Shown here piece after piece: positions 43,046 to 55,440 of a stretch of 64,000 nt of DNA. The DNA lies in NCBI RefSeq assembly GCF_921293095.1, contig NC_060252.1, positions 7,254,001-7,318,000 of the forward strand. Reading direction: 5' to 3'. Made by a program: the position numbers and the translations under genes. Under the pieces are notes generated by a model that saw only the letters and a program-made list of their open reading frames with translations, was not told where the DNA came from and did not search any database. The stretch comes from Ischnura elegans (lineage: Eukaryota; Arthropoda; Insecta; Odonata; Coenagrionidae). Numbering within the stretch: position 1 is the stretch's first letter; every line of letters starts with the position of its first letter.

Positions 43046-43544
43046 TGTAAGCACTAAGCTTATAGGAAGGGCCAGGTTCGTAGAAGGCAGAATGAGATGA
43101 CAAGTCTGGTTCCACACGTTTAATTGTTACTAGCACAGGTACAAGCTCCCCCTCCGAGCTACAGCGTAAGACTCCCCAGTCTATTCCCTCCAAGAGGCTT
43201 CCTCCCGTGTCGCGTCCGTCTCGTGACCCTCTCAGCGTCCTCCTATTGGCCGGAAAAAGGCCGCATGATCATGCACATCATACGCCTTCCCACGCCAAGA
43301 TACTGCAACGTGTTACGGCATAAAGTGTTGGAGGAATACGCGGAGACCAATTCCCACGCGAGAGCAAGTTGTTAATCGGAGTAGGGTGTCAGAGTCATGC
43401 ACGAGGATGGATCCCACGCAAGAGGTTGCCACGTTTCAGAGAGTTTCAGATACTGGACCCATCACTCGAACGCGACTCTGCGATTCTTCCATTACACCGA
43501 GAGTGGAGCCGAGCCGGCACGAGACGGCGAGTGACACCCTTACA
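43046..43544 (-). repeat. 3' LTR of the gypsy element
   Basis: A 499-bp copy downstream of pol in element orientation. It differs from the 5' LTR at three sites (near 43061, 43257 and 43420). It carries the same short frames as its partner, which are not genes. Confidence 0.93.
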
Positions 43545-43562
43545 TCACTTCCCCCCAAAAGT
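43545..43562 (-). other. Polypurine tract
   Basis: Immediately before the 3' LTR the element strand reads TTTTGGGGGGAAGTGA, a purine-rich run suited to priming plus-strand DNA synthesis. Confidence 0.7.
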
Positions 43563-44288
43563 GAATCGCTGAATAATAAATAATTATTGTTTATATTCAG
43601 CGATTCATCCAAATGAATTCAGCCCAAAAAATTTAGATATTACCCTATTAACTATTACAATACTACCCACACAATGTACTGTCCATAAAATACATAGTTT
43701 CACAAATTATAAAGTTTTCTGCAACAAACACCATCTAAAATCGACTACTAATCATATGAGAATTAAAAAGTTCATGTTCGATTGAAAATTCCAACAAAAA
43801 AAACACTTAGAATTAATTTTTGCATTAAACACTTTGGTAATAATTACTCTTCCTGCAGAGCCCATATATGATAGAAATAGATAGAATAAAAATGAGACAG
43901 TATTTCACCCACAAAATTCAGCCCCCAAAATTTATCCAACCCCGCTTGTTTCTTCGCTTCTCGACCAAGTCCACCAATGTCTCCATCTCCTCCTTGACAT
44001 GTTGGTATTCCCTATTCATCCTTTTTAACCCTAAAATACATCCCCGACCATAGCTCTGCCTAACTTTCCCCCCATCCTACCCCTTACTTAATGAAAAATG
44101 ATTCTAATCCTTTTATATTCCTCTTTCATGGAACCCAGACCAAAATTTATAACTACCATCCATGAATGTTCAGTAAATACTACACCCCGCTGTCTTTCAA
44201 ACAATAAACCACTACTTAACGGCATCAACTCTTGGCCCCTAGTAGAGTCCAAACCACAACACAACAGACATCAGCCAAACCAAATATT
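43563..44288 (-). other. gypsy 3' untranslated region
   Basis: About 730 bp between the end of pol and the polypurine tract. It is C/A-rich on the + strand, has only short frames, and shows no env-like signal peptide or membrane segment. Confidence 0.6.
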
Positions 44289-47200
44289 TTAGGGGTCCAC
44301 CATATCCTCTTCTTCCTCCTCCCATCTTGTCAGCGCCTCCCGCGGACGTAGATAATAGCAGTGAGAGGGTGCGGGTGGGGGGATCACGTAGGGCGGTGAT
44401 TCGCGACGTCCTCTTCTGGGTCGTAATCTGTGAAGATAACGACGGGGAAGGGGAGGGGGGTCAGTGGGGACGACTCCTTCCGCCTCCAATGGGGGAGCGG
44501 TGTCGTCTTGATGAGGGGCAGGGGGCGGAGGGGAATGAGGACCACAGGGGGGGGCGGGCACCTCTTCTCCCTCTATGACCACGACTTCCCCTCTCTCAGC
44601 GCCGCCTCCTCCTCCTCCTGCGCCTTGCGTCACCAGCTGATCCCCTCGGTTCTCCACCCACTCGTCCTCCCAGTGAAGGGGGTTGTTTACAGCTGATGTC
44701 GGTTCTCGCGAAGAAATGTCACCTGGAAGAAATTTTCGTGGCCGTCCACGGGGTCTATCAGCAATATTCCCTGTATTAGGAGGGGGAATAGGGCCATGAT
44801 AAGGCTTAACACGACTTGTGTGCACAATAAGGGTTCGAAATGGAAGTTCCAACAGTATATTGCACTTCGAAGGTACTTTCAACACGCGATACGGGCCCTT
44901 CCACGGTCTATGAAACTTTTTTACTTGCCCCACTTTTAAACAAGGGTCACTTAAGAACACGTAGTCGCCTTCCTTATACTCCCTCACCTTAACCCTTCCC
45001 TTCACAGTTTCCCTCCTTCTCTTTACCGCTAAGCGATCATTTCGGGCGCATTGTTTCCACATTCCCTTCAACCTCTCTCGTAGGCCTGTCACACTAGGGT
45101 GTTCCTTCCCTGGGCTACTTGCCCCGAAACAATTGAAAGGTGATGCCATCTGTTGTCCAAACACCAACTCATGCGGGGTGAACCCCGTGCTCCTGTGGTT
45201 TGAGGTGTTATACGAGCAAACGGCAAACTCGAGATGCTTCGCGCAGTCGTCATTTCGTACGTTCACGTAATGGCTAAGGATCTTTGCGATTGTCCGATGC
45301 ACTCTCTCAAGTCGGCCATTGCACTCTGGGTGGAACGGGGATGTCCTTAGCTGTTTTACATTCAATAGCCTACAAATCTGTCGGAACAGATCAGACATAA
45401 AGTTAGTCCCCTGATCCGTAAGCAATAATTCCGGCACCCCAAATTTTAAAATCCATTATTTTACCAGTGCAACGGACACGGTGTCAGCCGATTGGTCGGG
45501 CAACGGCACCATTACCAAGTATCTCGTAAAATGGTCTAGGATAGACAAAATATAACGATGCCCATCATTTGTCCTTGGAAGGGGGCCCACAATGTCAATG
45601 GCAATAAACTCAAAGGGCTTATTCGCCGCGGGTAGCGGCTGCAGAGGGGGTTTGCACTTGCCGTAGGGGCTTCGCTGACTACAAGCTATACAACGCTTCA
45701 TATTCTCCTTGATATCCCCCAGAATCGTGGGCCACCAATAGTCCCTTCTGACTCTACTCGCGGTTGCGTGTACTCCAGGATGGCCCGAAAGAATGTGATC
45801 ATGACACTGACGTAACACTCTCTCCCTGCAGTTTCGTGGCACCACTACTTTATTTCCCCCTTCGTGTCTTTTACAAATAATGCCGTCAATGACAACGAAG
45901 TCATTTTCATTAGCCCACTTTATGCATTCTGGGTCTCGTTTCTGTTCTTCTCCAAAATTAATTATTTCCTCGGCCGATACGAGGCCAACCTTTCTACTCA
46001 ACGCGTCAGCATTTGCATGGGTTTTACCCGATCTGTGCACCACCTGGTAATCATATTCACCCAGTTTTAAGGTCCACCTCATTAATCGACTATTAGGGTC
46101 CTTTAAATTGAATAGCCACGTTAGTGCTGCGTGGTCCGTCACAATAGTAAATTTTCGTCCCAGCACATAATGTCTAAACTGATTGACAGCCCAAGTTATT
46201 CCGACCAATTCCTTCTCTGTTGTGGTATAATTCAGCTCCGGTTTCTTAAGCTGCCGTGAGGCAAATGCTACCGGGTGTTCCTCGCCGTTGATCACTTGGG
46301 ACAGGACGGCACCTACTGCAAAATTACTAGCGTCTGTTGATATAGTAAATGGCAAAGAAAAATCTGGGTATACCAATACGGGACTGCTCGTAAGAGCTGT
46401 TTTTAAATCTTCCATTGCTTGATCGCACTCGGGAGTCCAAACGAATGCGCTACCCTTTTTCAATAGCGACGTAAGGGGTCGGGCTATAACTGCATAGTTT
46501 TCGATGAACCGACGTTAATAATTCGTGAGGCCCAAAAAGGATTGTATCTCCTTCACATTTTTTGGAGTAGGGAATTCCTTTACCGCTGAAATCTTGCTAG
46601 GGTCCGGAAAAATACCTTCTGCACTGATAATGTGTCCCAAATAGTTTACTTGTGATGAGGCAAAGTGACATTTAGATAGTTTTAGGGACAATCCTGCCGT
46701 TTCTAGCCTTTCGAACACTCTCCCTAAGCACAAAGCGTGTTCCTTTATGGAGCCGCTAAAGACGATGACATCATCGAGATACACCAGGCATTCCGTAGGA
46801 GCCATCCCCCTAAAAACTCCGTCCATAAACCGTTGGAAAACGCTAGGGGCGTTTCTAAGACCGAAGGGCATTCGGAGGTATTCATAGAGCCCATTATGCA
46901 CGATGAAGGCGGTTTTCTCACGTGAGACGGAAGCCATCGGGATTTGGTGGTAACCCGCAGTTAAATCAAGTGTAGTGAAATATCTGCATCCCCACAAATA
47001 GTCTAGTGTTTCAGTAATGTTAGGTAAAGAGTATACGTCGGGTTTTGTTATTGCATTTAACGCGCGAAAATCTATGCAAAACCGGTACTTCGGCTCTCCG
47101 TCCTCAGATTTTTTCGGAACGATCACAACGGGCGAGGCCCAGGGGCTATGACTCGGCACTATTATTCCCCCCTCCAATTGTTCCTTCACAAAATTGTCTA

Positions 47201-48389
47201 TCAGTGGCTTCAAATGATGAGGGGTTCGGTAGGGTCTTCTGTAAATGGGCCGAGCATCACCAGTGGGAATGTGGTGTTCTACCAAATGTGTGGCTGGGGG
47301 TGTGCCCGATGGCGAGAACAATTGACTATACCTTCCGATTAAAGGCTGCAATACCGATTGTTCCTCCGCGTCTAGATGAGACAACTTTCTTGCGATCTCG
47401 TCCTTAAAATCATCCTCAACCGCCTTGCACACGGAAATATGCGCGTCCCTGTCAATCCCGGTCCCTCGCACTCCACTTTTGTCCCGCCCATTATTCACGT
47501 CATCCTCCAAATCACTCACTATTGCGATCACTGTACCCTTACTCAAAGTTACATCTATCATTCCAAAGTTACTTACTTGGATCTTAGCACCCCCTTCCTC
47601 ATCCACCTTACAAACACATTTGGCCACCCAGCAGTCGTCCAATTCCAGCGCTGACTCCACCATGCACTCGTGGCCCTCTCCCCAGCCGCTACCAAGGGGA
47701 AGAGTGACGAGACGAACGCTCCGGGCTGGGATCATCTCTGCCGACACAAGGCGTACCGGAATATTCACCCGTGGGCGGCGCCATTTCCTCCCCGCGTCTC
47801 CCAGCTCCTTCGCCGTGTACCTCGTCGTTCCGTCTCTCGGCCTCTCCTCCGTGATGTCCGCGGCTCCGCTTGTCCACGCTCGTTCAGCCACGCCCTCCAT
47901 CCTTATCTCCATAACGGCCGGGCAGACCCCCTGCGGTTCGCCGTCCGTCATAGCGGAAGTGGCCGCTTCGCCAACCTCCCTCGGCCGCGGTGGGATCTCC
48001 GCGTGATCTTTACTTCCACTTTCGGTTGGACAAATTACGCGTCCGTCAATTGTCAGTTCACCTCTGCTCACGTCAATTATCGCTCCAATTTCGCGGAGGA
48101 AGTCTATTCCTAAAATTCCCTCATGGCCCCCCAAATTGTCTACAACCTGAGCCCTTAGATTATACACTCTATTACCGACAATTAGCGGTACTACCACTTC
48201 TCCGAAGTTCCAAATAAGCCCTCCATTCAGTCCTTTTATCCTGAACTGAGACCTCCTCGGTGTTCGGCCCCCACAGCACCTTTTAGTTAAAAGGCTCACT
48301 TGTGCCCCTGTATCAACCAACATTCGTCGCCGCATGCCCCCACACGTCACAGTCACCGCCAAATCCTTTACATTCCCCTCGCGGTGCAC
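44289..48389 (-). pseudogene. pol: gypsy pol polyprotein with two nonsense codons
   Basis: One minus-strand frame from about 48389 to the stop at 44289 (1366 codons) with TAA at 46515-46517 (codon 625) and TAA at 45456-45458 (codon 978). Protease: LVDTGAQ near residue 25. RT: CIDFRALNAIT, FTTLDLTAGYHQIPM, LRNAPSVFQ and the YLDD box at 537-540. RNase H: STDASNFAVGAVLSQ, TEKELVGITWAV, TDHAAL. Integrase: H-x3-H…C-x2-C zinc site, IAIDIVGP, LLTDQGTNF, and HPECNGRLERVHR with the catalytic Glu. The C-terminus is Pro/Glu-rich. The frame lies at -1 to gag and is open upstream of 48389, so the apparent start is not the true one. Confidence 0.93.
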
Positions 48390-48430
48390 ACATGAGAGTA
48401 CGATCCTTAATTGGGGCCGTTGCGGGCGAC

Positions 48431-49357
48431 TTAATCGGCCCCGGAACCGTTTAACGGCATCTCAGAACGCTGGCTATAACTACTTCGCCCTCGTGCCCAA
48501 CAGTTTTTGGCCCAGTGTCCTTCCTTCCCGCAATTAAAACACTACATTCTGCCCCGCTGTTTACAGTCCCTTGCAAAATGCCCAAGGCGGCCACACGCGT
48601 GACAAGCTCCATCACGGACCGCGAAAACGCTCCTCTCCTCTCGCCCCTCCTTCACCCGTCGGATCCTCCTCTAAGCTTCCCGCACGCGCACGGCTGCGGA
48701 TATAGCAGCGTCGAAAGTCTCTGGCATAGAGAGGCGCGTGTGCTCCCCCACCCTACCAGGAAGGCCATTTAGGAAGGCGTCTAAGTCTCTCTCATCAGCC
48801 TCCGCACGACGAGCTGCCGCTGCGGCGGAATCTTCCTCTTCCTTCCATGTATGACTATTTATTTCGCGGATACGATCCGCGAACTCCTCTATCTGCTCCG
48901 CTGGGCCCATTTGTATGTTCGCCAACATCTCTCTGTAGAATCTCCTATTCTTCACCCCCTGGTACCTCTCCAACAGCACCTTCTTTGCTTCGGGGTAGGT
49001 CAAGGCATCCCCCGCCCTTGCCTTCGCCCTCAGGAGATCCGCGGCCCCTCCGCGCGCGTGAAGTGTGACCGCGCTTAGCCTGTCTTCATCATCCCACCCA
49101 CCCAGCCTTCCCATCTGTTCTACTTGCGAGAGAAACGCTTCAATGTTTTCACCCGTGGCTCCCGAAAAACTGTCTATTGCCGATAGCATCAAGTAGGACT
49201 TCCTCGAATTTTCTCCTGTCCCGGTCACATCAGTTGTACGGGCTCTATAATTCGCGTTTTCTTCTTTGAGGGCCCGTAACTGCGCACAAAGCTCATCCAT
49301 GGCCTGTTGGAGCTCCATTTCACGACCCGATAAACTAACACGACTCGACATTGTCAA
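48431..49357 (-). pseudogene. gag: gypsy gag with two nonsense codons
   Basis: The frame from ATG at 49357 to the stop at 48431 is 308 codons, interrupted by TAG at 48671-48673 (codon 229) and TAG at 48542-48544 (codon 272). The first part (residues 1-228) is a gypsy-type capsid-like domain rich in helices and charged residues (…FLSQVEQMGRLGGWDDEDRL…LLERYQGVKN…). After the first stop come two CCHC zinc knuckles, CHACGRLGHFARDC and CFNCGKEGHWAKNC, with the second TAG just before knuckle 2. It would package element RNA if intact. Confidence 0.9.
48449..48455 (-). promoter_or_regulatory. Candidate -1 frameshift site GTTAAAC
   Basis: On the minus strand G TTA AAC lies in gag frame, 18 nt upstream of the gag stop at 48431, within the window where the pol frame (-1) is open. 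GUUAAAC is a known slippery heptamer in some RNA viruses. No downstream stem-loop or pseudoknot was assessed. Confidence 0.45.
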
Positions 49358-49395
49358 TCACCTTTTCACGACGGGTATCACTGCCCTTCGTGATA

Positions 49396-49413
49396 TCCCA
49401 CTTCTCAACACCA
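49396..49413 (-). other. Primer-binding site candidate
   Basis: Two bases after the 5' LTR the element strand reads TGGTGTTGAGAAGTGGGA, starting with TGG as expected for pairing to a tRNA 3' CCA end. It resembles sites matching tRNA-Leu, but the tRNA was not verified. Confidence 0.5.
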
Positions 49414-49415
49414 AA

Positions 49416-49914
49416 TGTAAGCACTAAGCTGATAGGAAGGGCCAGGTTCGTAGAAGGCAGAATGAGATGACAAGTCTGGTTCCACACGTTTAATTGTTAC
49501 TAGCACAGGTACAAGCTCCCCCTCCGAGCTACAGCGTAAGACTCCCCAGTCTATTCCCTCCAAGAGGCTTCCTCCCGTGTCGCGTCCGTCTCGTGACCCT
49601 CTCAGCGTCCTCCTATTGGCCGGAAAGAGGCCGCATGATCATGCACATCATACGCCTTCCCACGCCAAGATACTGCAACGTGTTACGGCATAAAGTGTTG
49701 GAGGAATACGCGGAGACCAATTCCCACGCGAGAGCAAGTTGTTAATCGGAGTAGGGTGTCAGAGTCATGCACGAGGATGGATCCCACGCGAGAGGTTGCC
49801 ACGTTTCAGAGAGTTTCAGATACTGGACCCATCACTCGAACGCGACTCTGCGATTCTTCCATTACACCGAGAGTGGAGCCGAGCCGGCACGAGACGGCGA
49901 GTGACACCCTTACA
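49416..49914 (-). repeat. 5' LTR of the gypsy element
   Basis: A 499-bp LTR preceding gag in element orientation. In that orientation it begins TGTAAGGGTGTCAC and ends AGTGCTTACA. No sure TATA box was assigned. Confidence 0.93.
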
Positions 49915-49918
49915 AGGT

Positions 49919-51002
49919 GAAGGAAAGAATTTTCAAATAACTGTTCACCTAGAAAGTCGCCTCTAGAGGAGCATTTCCATTGACTCATATTAAAAAATCA
50001 AGATAAATAATTTTTTCAGTTTCAACGTTTAAAAAATTTGAATATCTTTCTATTCCCTTTTGGTGAATAAATTTTATTACCCTTCATCACATATGATCAT
50101 ACGAAATTTAATTTTCTATCTCAAATATTTTGTTACGAAATATATAAACTAAAAAACTTCACGATCTAAAACTTGAATTCTCAACAAAAAAGTTATAGCA
50201 ACTTTTTGTTTTATGTAATTTTTGTATAAAAATGTCGATCGCAATTTTATCGGAATTTGGATTTGACCCATGAAAATTTCCTTCATATCCTGACACGTTA
50301 GCATCGCCCGAGGGAAAAATTTCGTTTTCAAGGAATGTGTTCTCCTTAAGTGTCTATCATGCAAATGCATAGCCGTCCATTTACGTTCAGAAAATAAATG
50401 CAGTTTTTAATTTTTAATTATTTTAGGTAAAATGTTCGGATATTACTTAACTCATGTGCGTTCCTTTAATGGAAATTTATAATACGGATCACATTTTTGG
50501 ACCTTAGGAAAAAATTTTGATTTCAATTACATTTTATTATTTAAAAATTATCTTTTATGATAACATATCAGTTCATTCACATTAATCTCAATGTGAATCA
50601 AAATGTGGTGGTCAGGCATATTAATTAAATGTTGTTTTGATCCATGAGAGATCCATAAGATATTTTCTTCAATTTCAAATCACATCAAAAACTTTACCTG
50701 AATTGAAAAATTAATTTTACAGACTTATAGGCCCAATGTATTACTTCTATTACAGTCTTTTGGTATGCTTATACCCAAAAAAACTAAGACAAATATACTT
50801 GTTATTGAATCGTTTTTCCTCAAAGCCATTTTTTTGGTTTAGCTTAAAAATTTATTTGGGAATTAAGTATCTTAAAATATTCCAACATAGAAACGCTTTT
50901 TCATTGACTCAAATCAAGAAAATTATTGCGAAACCCATGTTTTTTTAAACGTTCCTGTCACAAAACAGCATTCGCATCAATTTTCATGACATCAAAGAAC
51001 TT
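49919..51002. repeat. AT-rich diverged repeat region
   Basis: Blocks here recur about 2.6 kb later in the same order. For example ACATATCAGTTCATTCACAT at about 50563 matches ACATATCAGTTCATTCCCAT at about 53128. GACTCAAATCAAGAAAATTA and the following CCTGTCACAAAACAGC recur at about 53490. No gene seen. Confidence 0.6.
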
Positions 51003-51995
51003 CAAGGAGTTGGAATGGTCAATGACCTTCTTGTAGTAGTAGAGATGAATGATCTTTATTGGAATTTGATATGTAAACGATCATCTTGGATTTGGAGAGG
51101 AATGACCTTTCCGGATTTGGATAGGCCAATGGCCTACTTTTCGTTGGAGAGATCGATGTCTTTCTTGGAGTCAGAAAGGTTGATGGCCTTCTGGGAGTTA
51201 CAGAGGTCGTTGACCTTCATGCAGTTGTATAAGTCAATGCCCTTCTTGCAGTAGGACAGGACTTTCTTAGAGGTAAAAAGGTAAATGTCCTTTTTGAATA
51301 TGGACATGTCTATCCTTAGGTTAGTAAGGCTAATGACCACCTTTGGGTTTAGGAGGTCAATGACCTTATTTGAGATGGACCTTCTTTCGTTTTTGAGAGG
51401 TCTATGGTCTTCTTGGGGTATTAGAATTGAATGCCATTATGGAGTTTTAGAGATAAATGACTTTCTTTGATTTGGAGAGGTCAACGATACTTTGTGTTGG
51501 GGAGGTCAATGAGTTTTTAGGATTTTGAGAGGTCAATGACCTATTTTGGTTTCGAGAGGTCAACGACCATCATGAAATTGGAGAGGTCAATGCCCTTCTT
51601 GCAGTTTGAGAGGCAAATGGCCTCCTTACAGTTAGAGAGGTCAATGACCGAGTTTTTGTCGCGAGGTCAATGAGCTACATTGGGTTGGAGAGGTCATTGA
51701 CCTTCATGAATTAGGAGAGGTCATTGACCTTCATGGAGTTGGAAAGGTGAATGTCATTCTTGCAGTTAGAGAGGTCAATGACCTACTTTGATTTGGAGGG
51801 GTCAATAACCTATTTTGGGGAAAGAGTTCAATGACCTACATTGGGTTGGAGAGGTCAATAACCTTCTTGGAGTTAGTGAGGTCATTGACCTTCATGGAGG
51901 TGGAGAAGCCAATGGCCTTCTTGGAGGTAAAGCGGTAAGTGACCTTTTTGGATATGGAGGGGCCAATGACCTACTTTGGGTTGGAGAAGTAAAAG
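51003..51995. repeat. 27-bp minisatellite with AGGTCA inverted repeats
   Basis: About 36 diverged copies of a 27-bp unit built around GGTCA-W-TGACC (for example GAGGTCAATGACCT…TTGGA). Perfect AGGTCAATGACCT or AGGTCATTGACCT palindromes occur at 51354, 51530, 51691, 51718, 51772 and 51879. Inter-site distances are mostly near multiples of 27. Because 27 is a multiple of three, both strands show long frames with a 9-residue beat (51015-51254 plus; 51134-51340 minus). These are a consequence of the period and are not taken as genes. Its GC content is clearly higher than that of the flanking DNA. Confidence 0.9.
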
Positions 51996-54900
51996 AAATT
52001 CTTAAATTAAGATGAGGCTATTGGAAAAAAATCGAAATCTTACCTATTTTATTTCTTAAAAAATGTTTTCGGAATCTGGAAAGTTTTGAAACATTTTTTC
52101 TAAAAAATTTTGTCAGTGTAAAAATCTTGTTGAGAATTTAGTATTTTAAAAATTATAACAAAAACGCTTCCCCGTTATCTTAAATCAATAAAAACATTGT
52201 CAAATCCATAATTTTTAAATTTCCTGAAACAAAACCGGCGTTTCCTGCATATTTTACCATATGGAAATATCTCTTCTTTAACTCAATATAAAAAATTAAA
52301 TGCTAAAACGAAATTCTATGTATATTTTGAGGAAGAAATGAAGTATTCGCAAATGTGTTTTGGTAACGCGTTAAAATGTATATTTTGATTTTGTTAAAGT
52401 AAACTAATTCTAAAAAATAACCAAATATCCTCACCTAAAAACGTTCTTAAAATGGAGTGTTTAATAACCATTTTAAAAAACTATAGATTTGTTTAATAAA
52501 AATAGTGATAGTATTTATATTTAATTTATTTTTGAATTATTCATTTGCCCTTTTTATGTTCACACGACATCTTCAACCTAAGGGTAAAATTCGATTTCAA
52601 GTAATTCAAAATTGATTCGATGCATATTATGAATTTTATTACCCTTCACTACATATGATCATTGGAAATTCAATTTTCTATCTTATACGTTCTGTTACGA
52701 AATATCTAAACTAAAACATTTTGCTCTCTAAAACGCTTTCACTTGGATTCACAACAAAAAATTCACCGCATATTCTTGTTTTATGTACCTATTACTTGTA
52801 AAAAAATTCCGATCGAATTTTTTATCGATTTTACGAATACATGTAAATTTCCTTCAATATTCGGACAAGTCATTATCGGCCGAGGGAAAAATTTCGTTTT
52901 CTAAGTTAAAAATTTATTTTTCAAGGAATATGTCTATCATGCAAAAGCTTAGTCGTCCACTTACATGCAAAAAATAAATGCAGTGTGTAATTTATGTAAA
53001 ATATTCGGATATTACTTTACTCAAATTCTTTCTTTTAATGAAATTTTATAATTATGATCACGTTTATGTGCCTTAGGCAAATATTTTGATTTTATTACAT
53101 TTTATAATTTAAAAATTATCTTATACGATAACATATCAGTTCATTCCCATTAATCTCAATTTTTATTTTTCATGTCAAAAATGTGGTGGTTAGATATATC
53201 TATTAAATGTTGTTTTGATTCATAAGAGATCCATAGGATATTTCCTTTAATTTCAAAGCAAATCAAAAACTTTAGTTGACTTGAAAAATTCATTTTTAAA
53301 GATTTATTGGCCTAAAATATTACTTCTATTACAGCCTTTTTTATGTTCATATCCAAAAAACTAAGGCAAATATGGATGTTATTGAAACATTTCTCCTTAA
53401 AGCTCTTTTTTTCGTTTAGCGTAAAAATTTGTTTGGGCATTAAGTGTCTTAAAATAATGTCACACAAAACCGCTTTTTCATTGACTCAAATCAAGAAAAT
53501 CGTTACGAAACCCACGTTTTTCTAAAATTTTCCTGTCACAAAACAGCGTTTGAATTTATGACCATTGCATGCAAACTAGTGATACATGACCTTTTTTTCG
53601 TATAGAGTAAATAATTTGTTTAAGAATTTAATATCTTAAGATATTCTAATACAAAAATGATTTTCCGCTGAATCAAATCAATAAAATCATTGAAACCCCT
53701 TTTTTTCCTGTCACAAAACTGTTTTCGCATTATATTTTATTGCATGTAAACCTGTCTTCTTTAACTTATTAGGCAACAGTAGTAAACTGATGTTCTTTAA
53801 TTGAAAATAGGGGGGAAAAATGAAAATAAATAAAATCTTTAATAATATAATCGTTAAGAATAATAAATCTCAAAAAAAAAGAAATTTAATAAAATGTTTG
53901 AATTTAAAAACCCTAACTTCCAAATTTATTTATTCCTCCTATAATTAGGTTTTCACTCATTCTAAAAAATAAAATCATGGCAAAATCGAAATGTTATAAT
54001 TTTCTTACGTAAAAATTGTTTTCGAAATTTTGATTTGATAAAACTTTTTACTCTAATGCTTACATTTTCCTGCAGCGCAATTTTTTTAAAATTTTGTATC
54101 TTAAAAACATCCTTACAAAATCCCAAATTCGCTGACCAATATCAAGGACATCCTTGCTAAATATATGTTTTTTTTAATTTACCCGTCTCAAAAATGGCTT
54201 TTGCATAATATTTTATTTAATACAAACTTTTTTTCTATAACTCAAAAGGTGAATTCGATATTTTGAAGTTTTTGATGCCAAAAATTTATTGCAATGTTGG
54301 AATGAAATTGGAATGGATGAAATTGAAGTTTCTAACGTAAGTCATTTTAAAGAATTTTATTTCGCGAAATCCAGGCATAAAACGTTTTTTGGAACTTTTT
54401 CTTATCTTGTAAAGATCTAAACTTCGGTGTCAAAACATATGGGTTGGCATTTTTAAGGAAATTTCGTTTTTGTCCAGCATTTTTTTGCATTTTTACATTC
54501 TTATTTCTTTTAATGATAAAATTTTGTTTCCAGGGATTCAAAACTAAATGCCTTACCATGAAGCATTTCCGTGGCCCACACTCAATAAATGAAAAATCAC
54601 AACTAAAATTCACTTTATCACCTGATACATGTGGAATCCATTTTTTATTATCATATTGTCCGTCCATAAAAGTTACTTCTAAATAATAATTATTTGTTGA
54701 CTCACAGTAAGAAAATATAAATTTTTTTAAATTCAATATCAACACTTAAAAATATTGAATTTCTTCCTAATACGTTTTGGTGAATGAATTTTATTTTCCT
54801 TCATAACCTTCTACAGAACTTATTTTTCTAAAGTAAAAATTTTGTTTCGATTTTTTATAACTAGACGAATCAACGCAATTTAACGCTTTCAATTTGACTC

Positions 54901-55440
54901 ACATTAAGAAAATTGTTGCAAAATTCGTGTTTTTTTTAAATATTTAATGTAAAAATGGCGTTCGCTTTTATCTGAATTCCGTTTTGACCTTATAATAACC
55001 TTCTTATCCTGAAACATCAGTGTCGGCTGAGGGAAACATTTTGTTTTCTAAGGAAAAAATATTGTTTAAAATAAATATGTTTACCAAAAATGAATAAGCG
55101 CTGTCGTTCAATTATTATTTTCAGAATATAAATGCACATTATAATTGTTAACATTTTTATGTAAAATAGTTTTCAAGATATTTTTGTACCCATTTAGGTC
55201 TTTAAATGGAATATTATATTTATCTGCCTAATATTATATTAATCTACCTAAGGCAAAAATTTTGATTTTATATATCATTATTATTTAAAAATTTCTTCTA
55301 AGATAGCAATTCCGTTCCATCAGATTAATCTCCTTTTTTCGATTTCATGTAAATAATGTGGTGGACACACCATATACATCTTGCAAAGTTGTTTTGTCCA
55401 TATAATTGTAATAATAATTTTCAATTTCAAATCGTATAAT
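51996..55440. repeat. AT-rich diverged repeat region, middle
   Basis: Several kilobases of diverged, same-order sequence blocks (for example TCAAATCAAGAAAATCG and CCTGTCACAAAACAGCGTTT near 53.49 kb, and again near 53.68 kb). Looks like an ancient higher-order tandem array. The minus frame 54347-54745 (132 codons) has no motif I recognise and is probably chance. Confidence 0.5.

Larger units (their letters stand above)
43046..49914 (-). mobile_element. Ty3/gypsy LTR retrotransposon
   Basis: Two 499-bp LTRs (43046-43544 and 49416-49914) differ at only three positions by eye (~99.4% identity). They begin and end TG…CA and are flanked by the 4-bp duplication AGGT (43042-43045 and 49915-49918). 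The coding order on the minus strand is gag, protease, RT, RNase H, integrase, which is Ty3/gypsy order. No env-like frame is present. Gag and pol contain four in-frame stops in total, so this recent copy is not autonomous. An integrase C-terminal domain and a Pro/Glu-rich tail close pol. Confidence 0.95.

Noticed and set aside
43124..43583. Frames inside the LTRs
   Set aside because: They occur identically in both LTRs and have no domain; LTR sequence explains them.
47045..48113. Long + strand frames across the pol region
   Set aside because: They are shadows of the minus-strand gypsy pol frame, which has clear motifs.
50700..53600. CRISPR-like array (regular repeats with spacers)
   Set aside because: The 27-bp units abut without unique spacers and the context is eukaryotic; it is a minisatellite.
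54347..54745. 132-codon minus frame in the AT-rich desert
   Set aside because: Composition is Lys/Asn/Phe-rich as expected from AT bias, and it lies in diverged repeat DNA.
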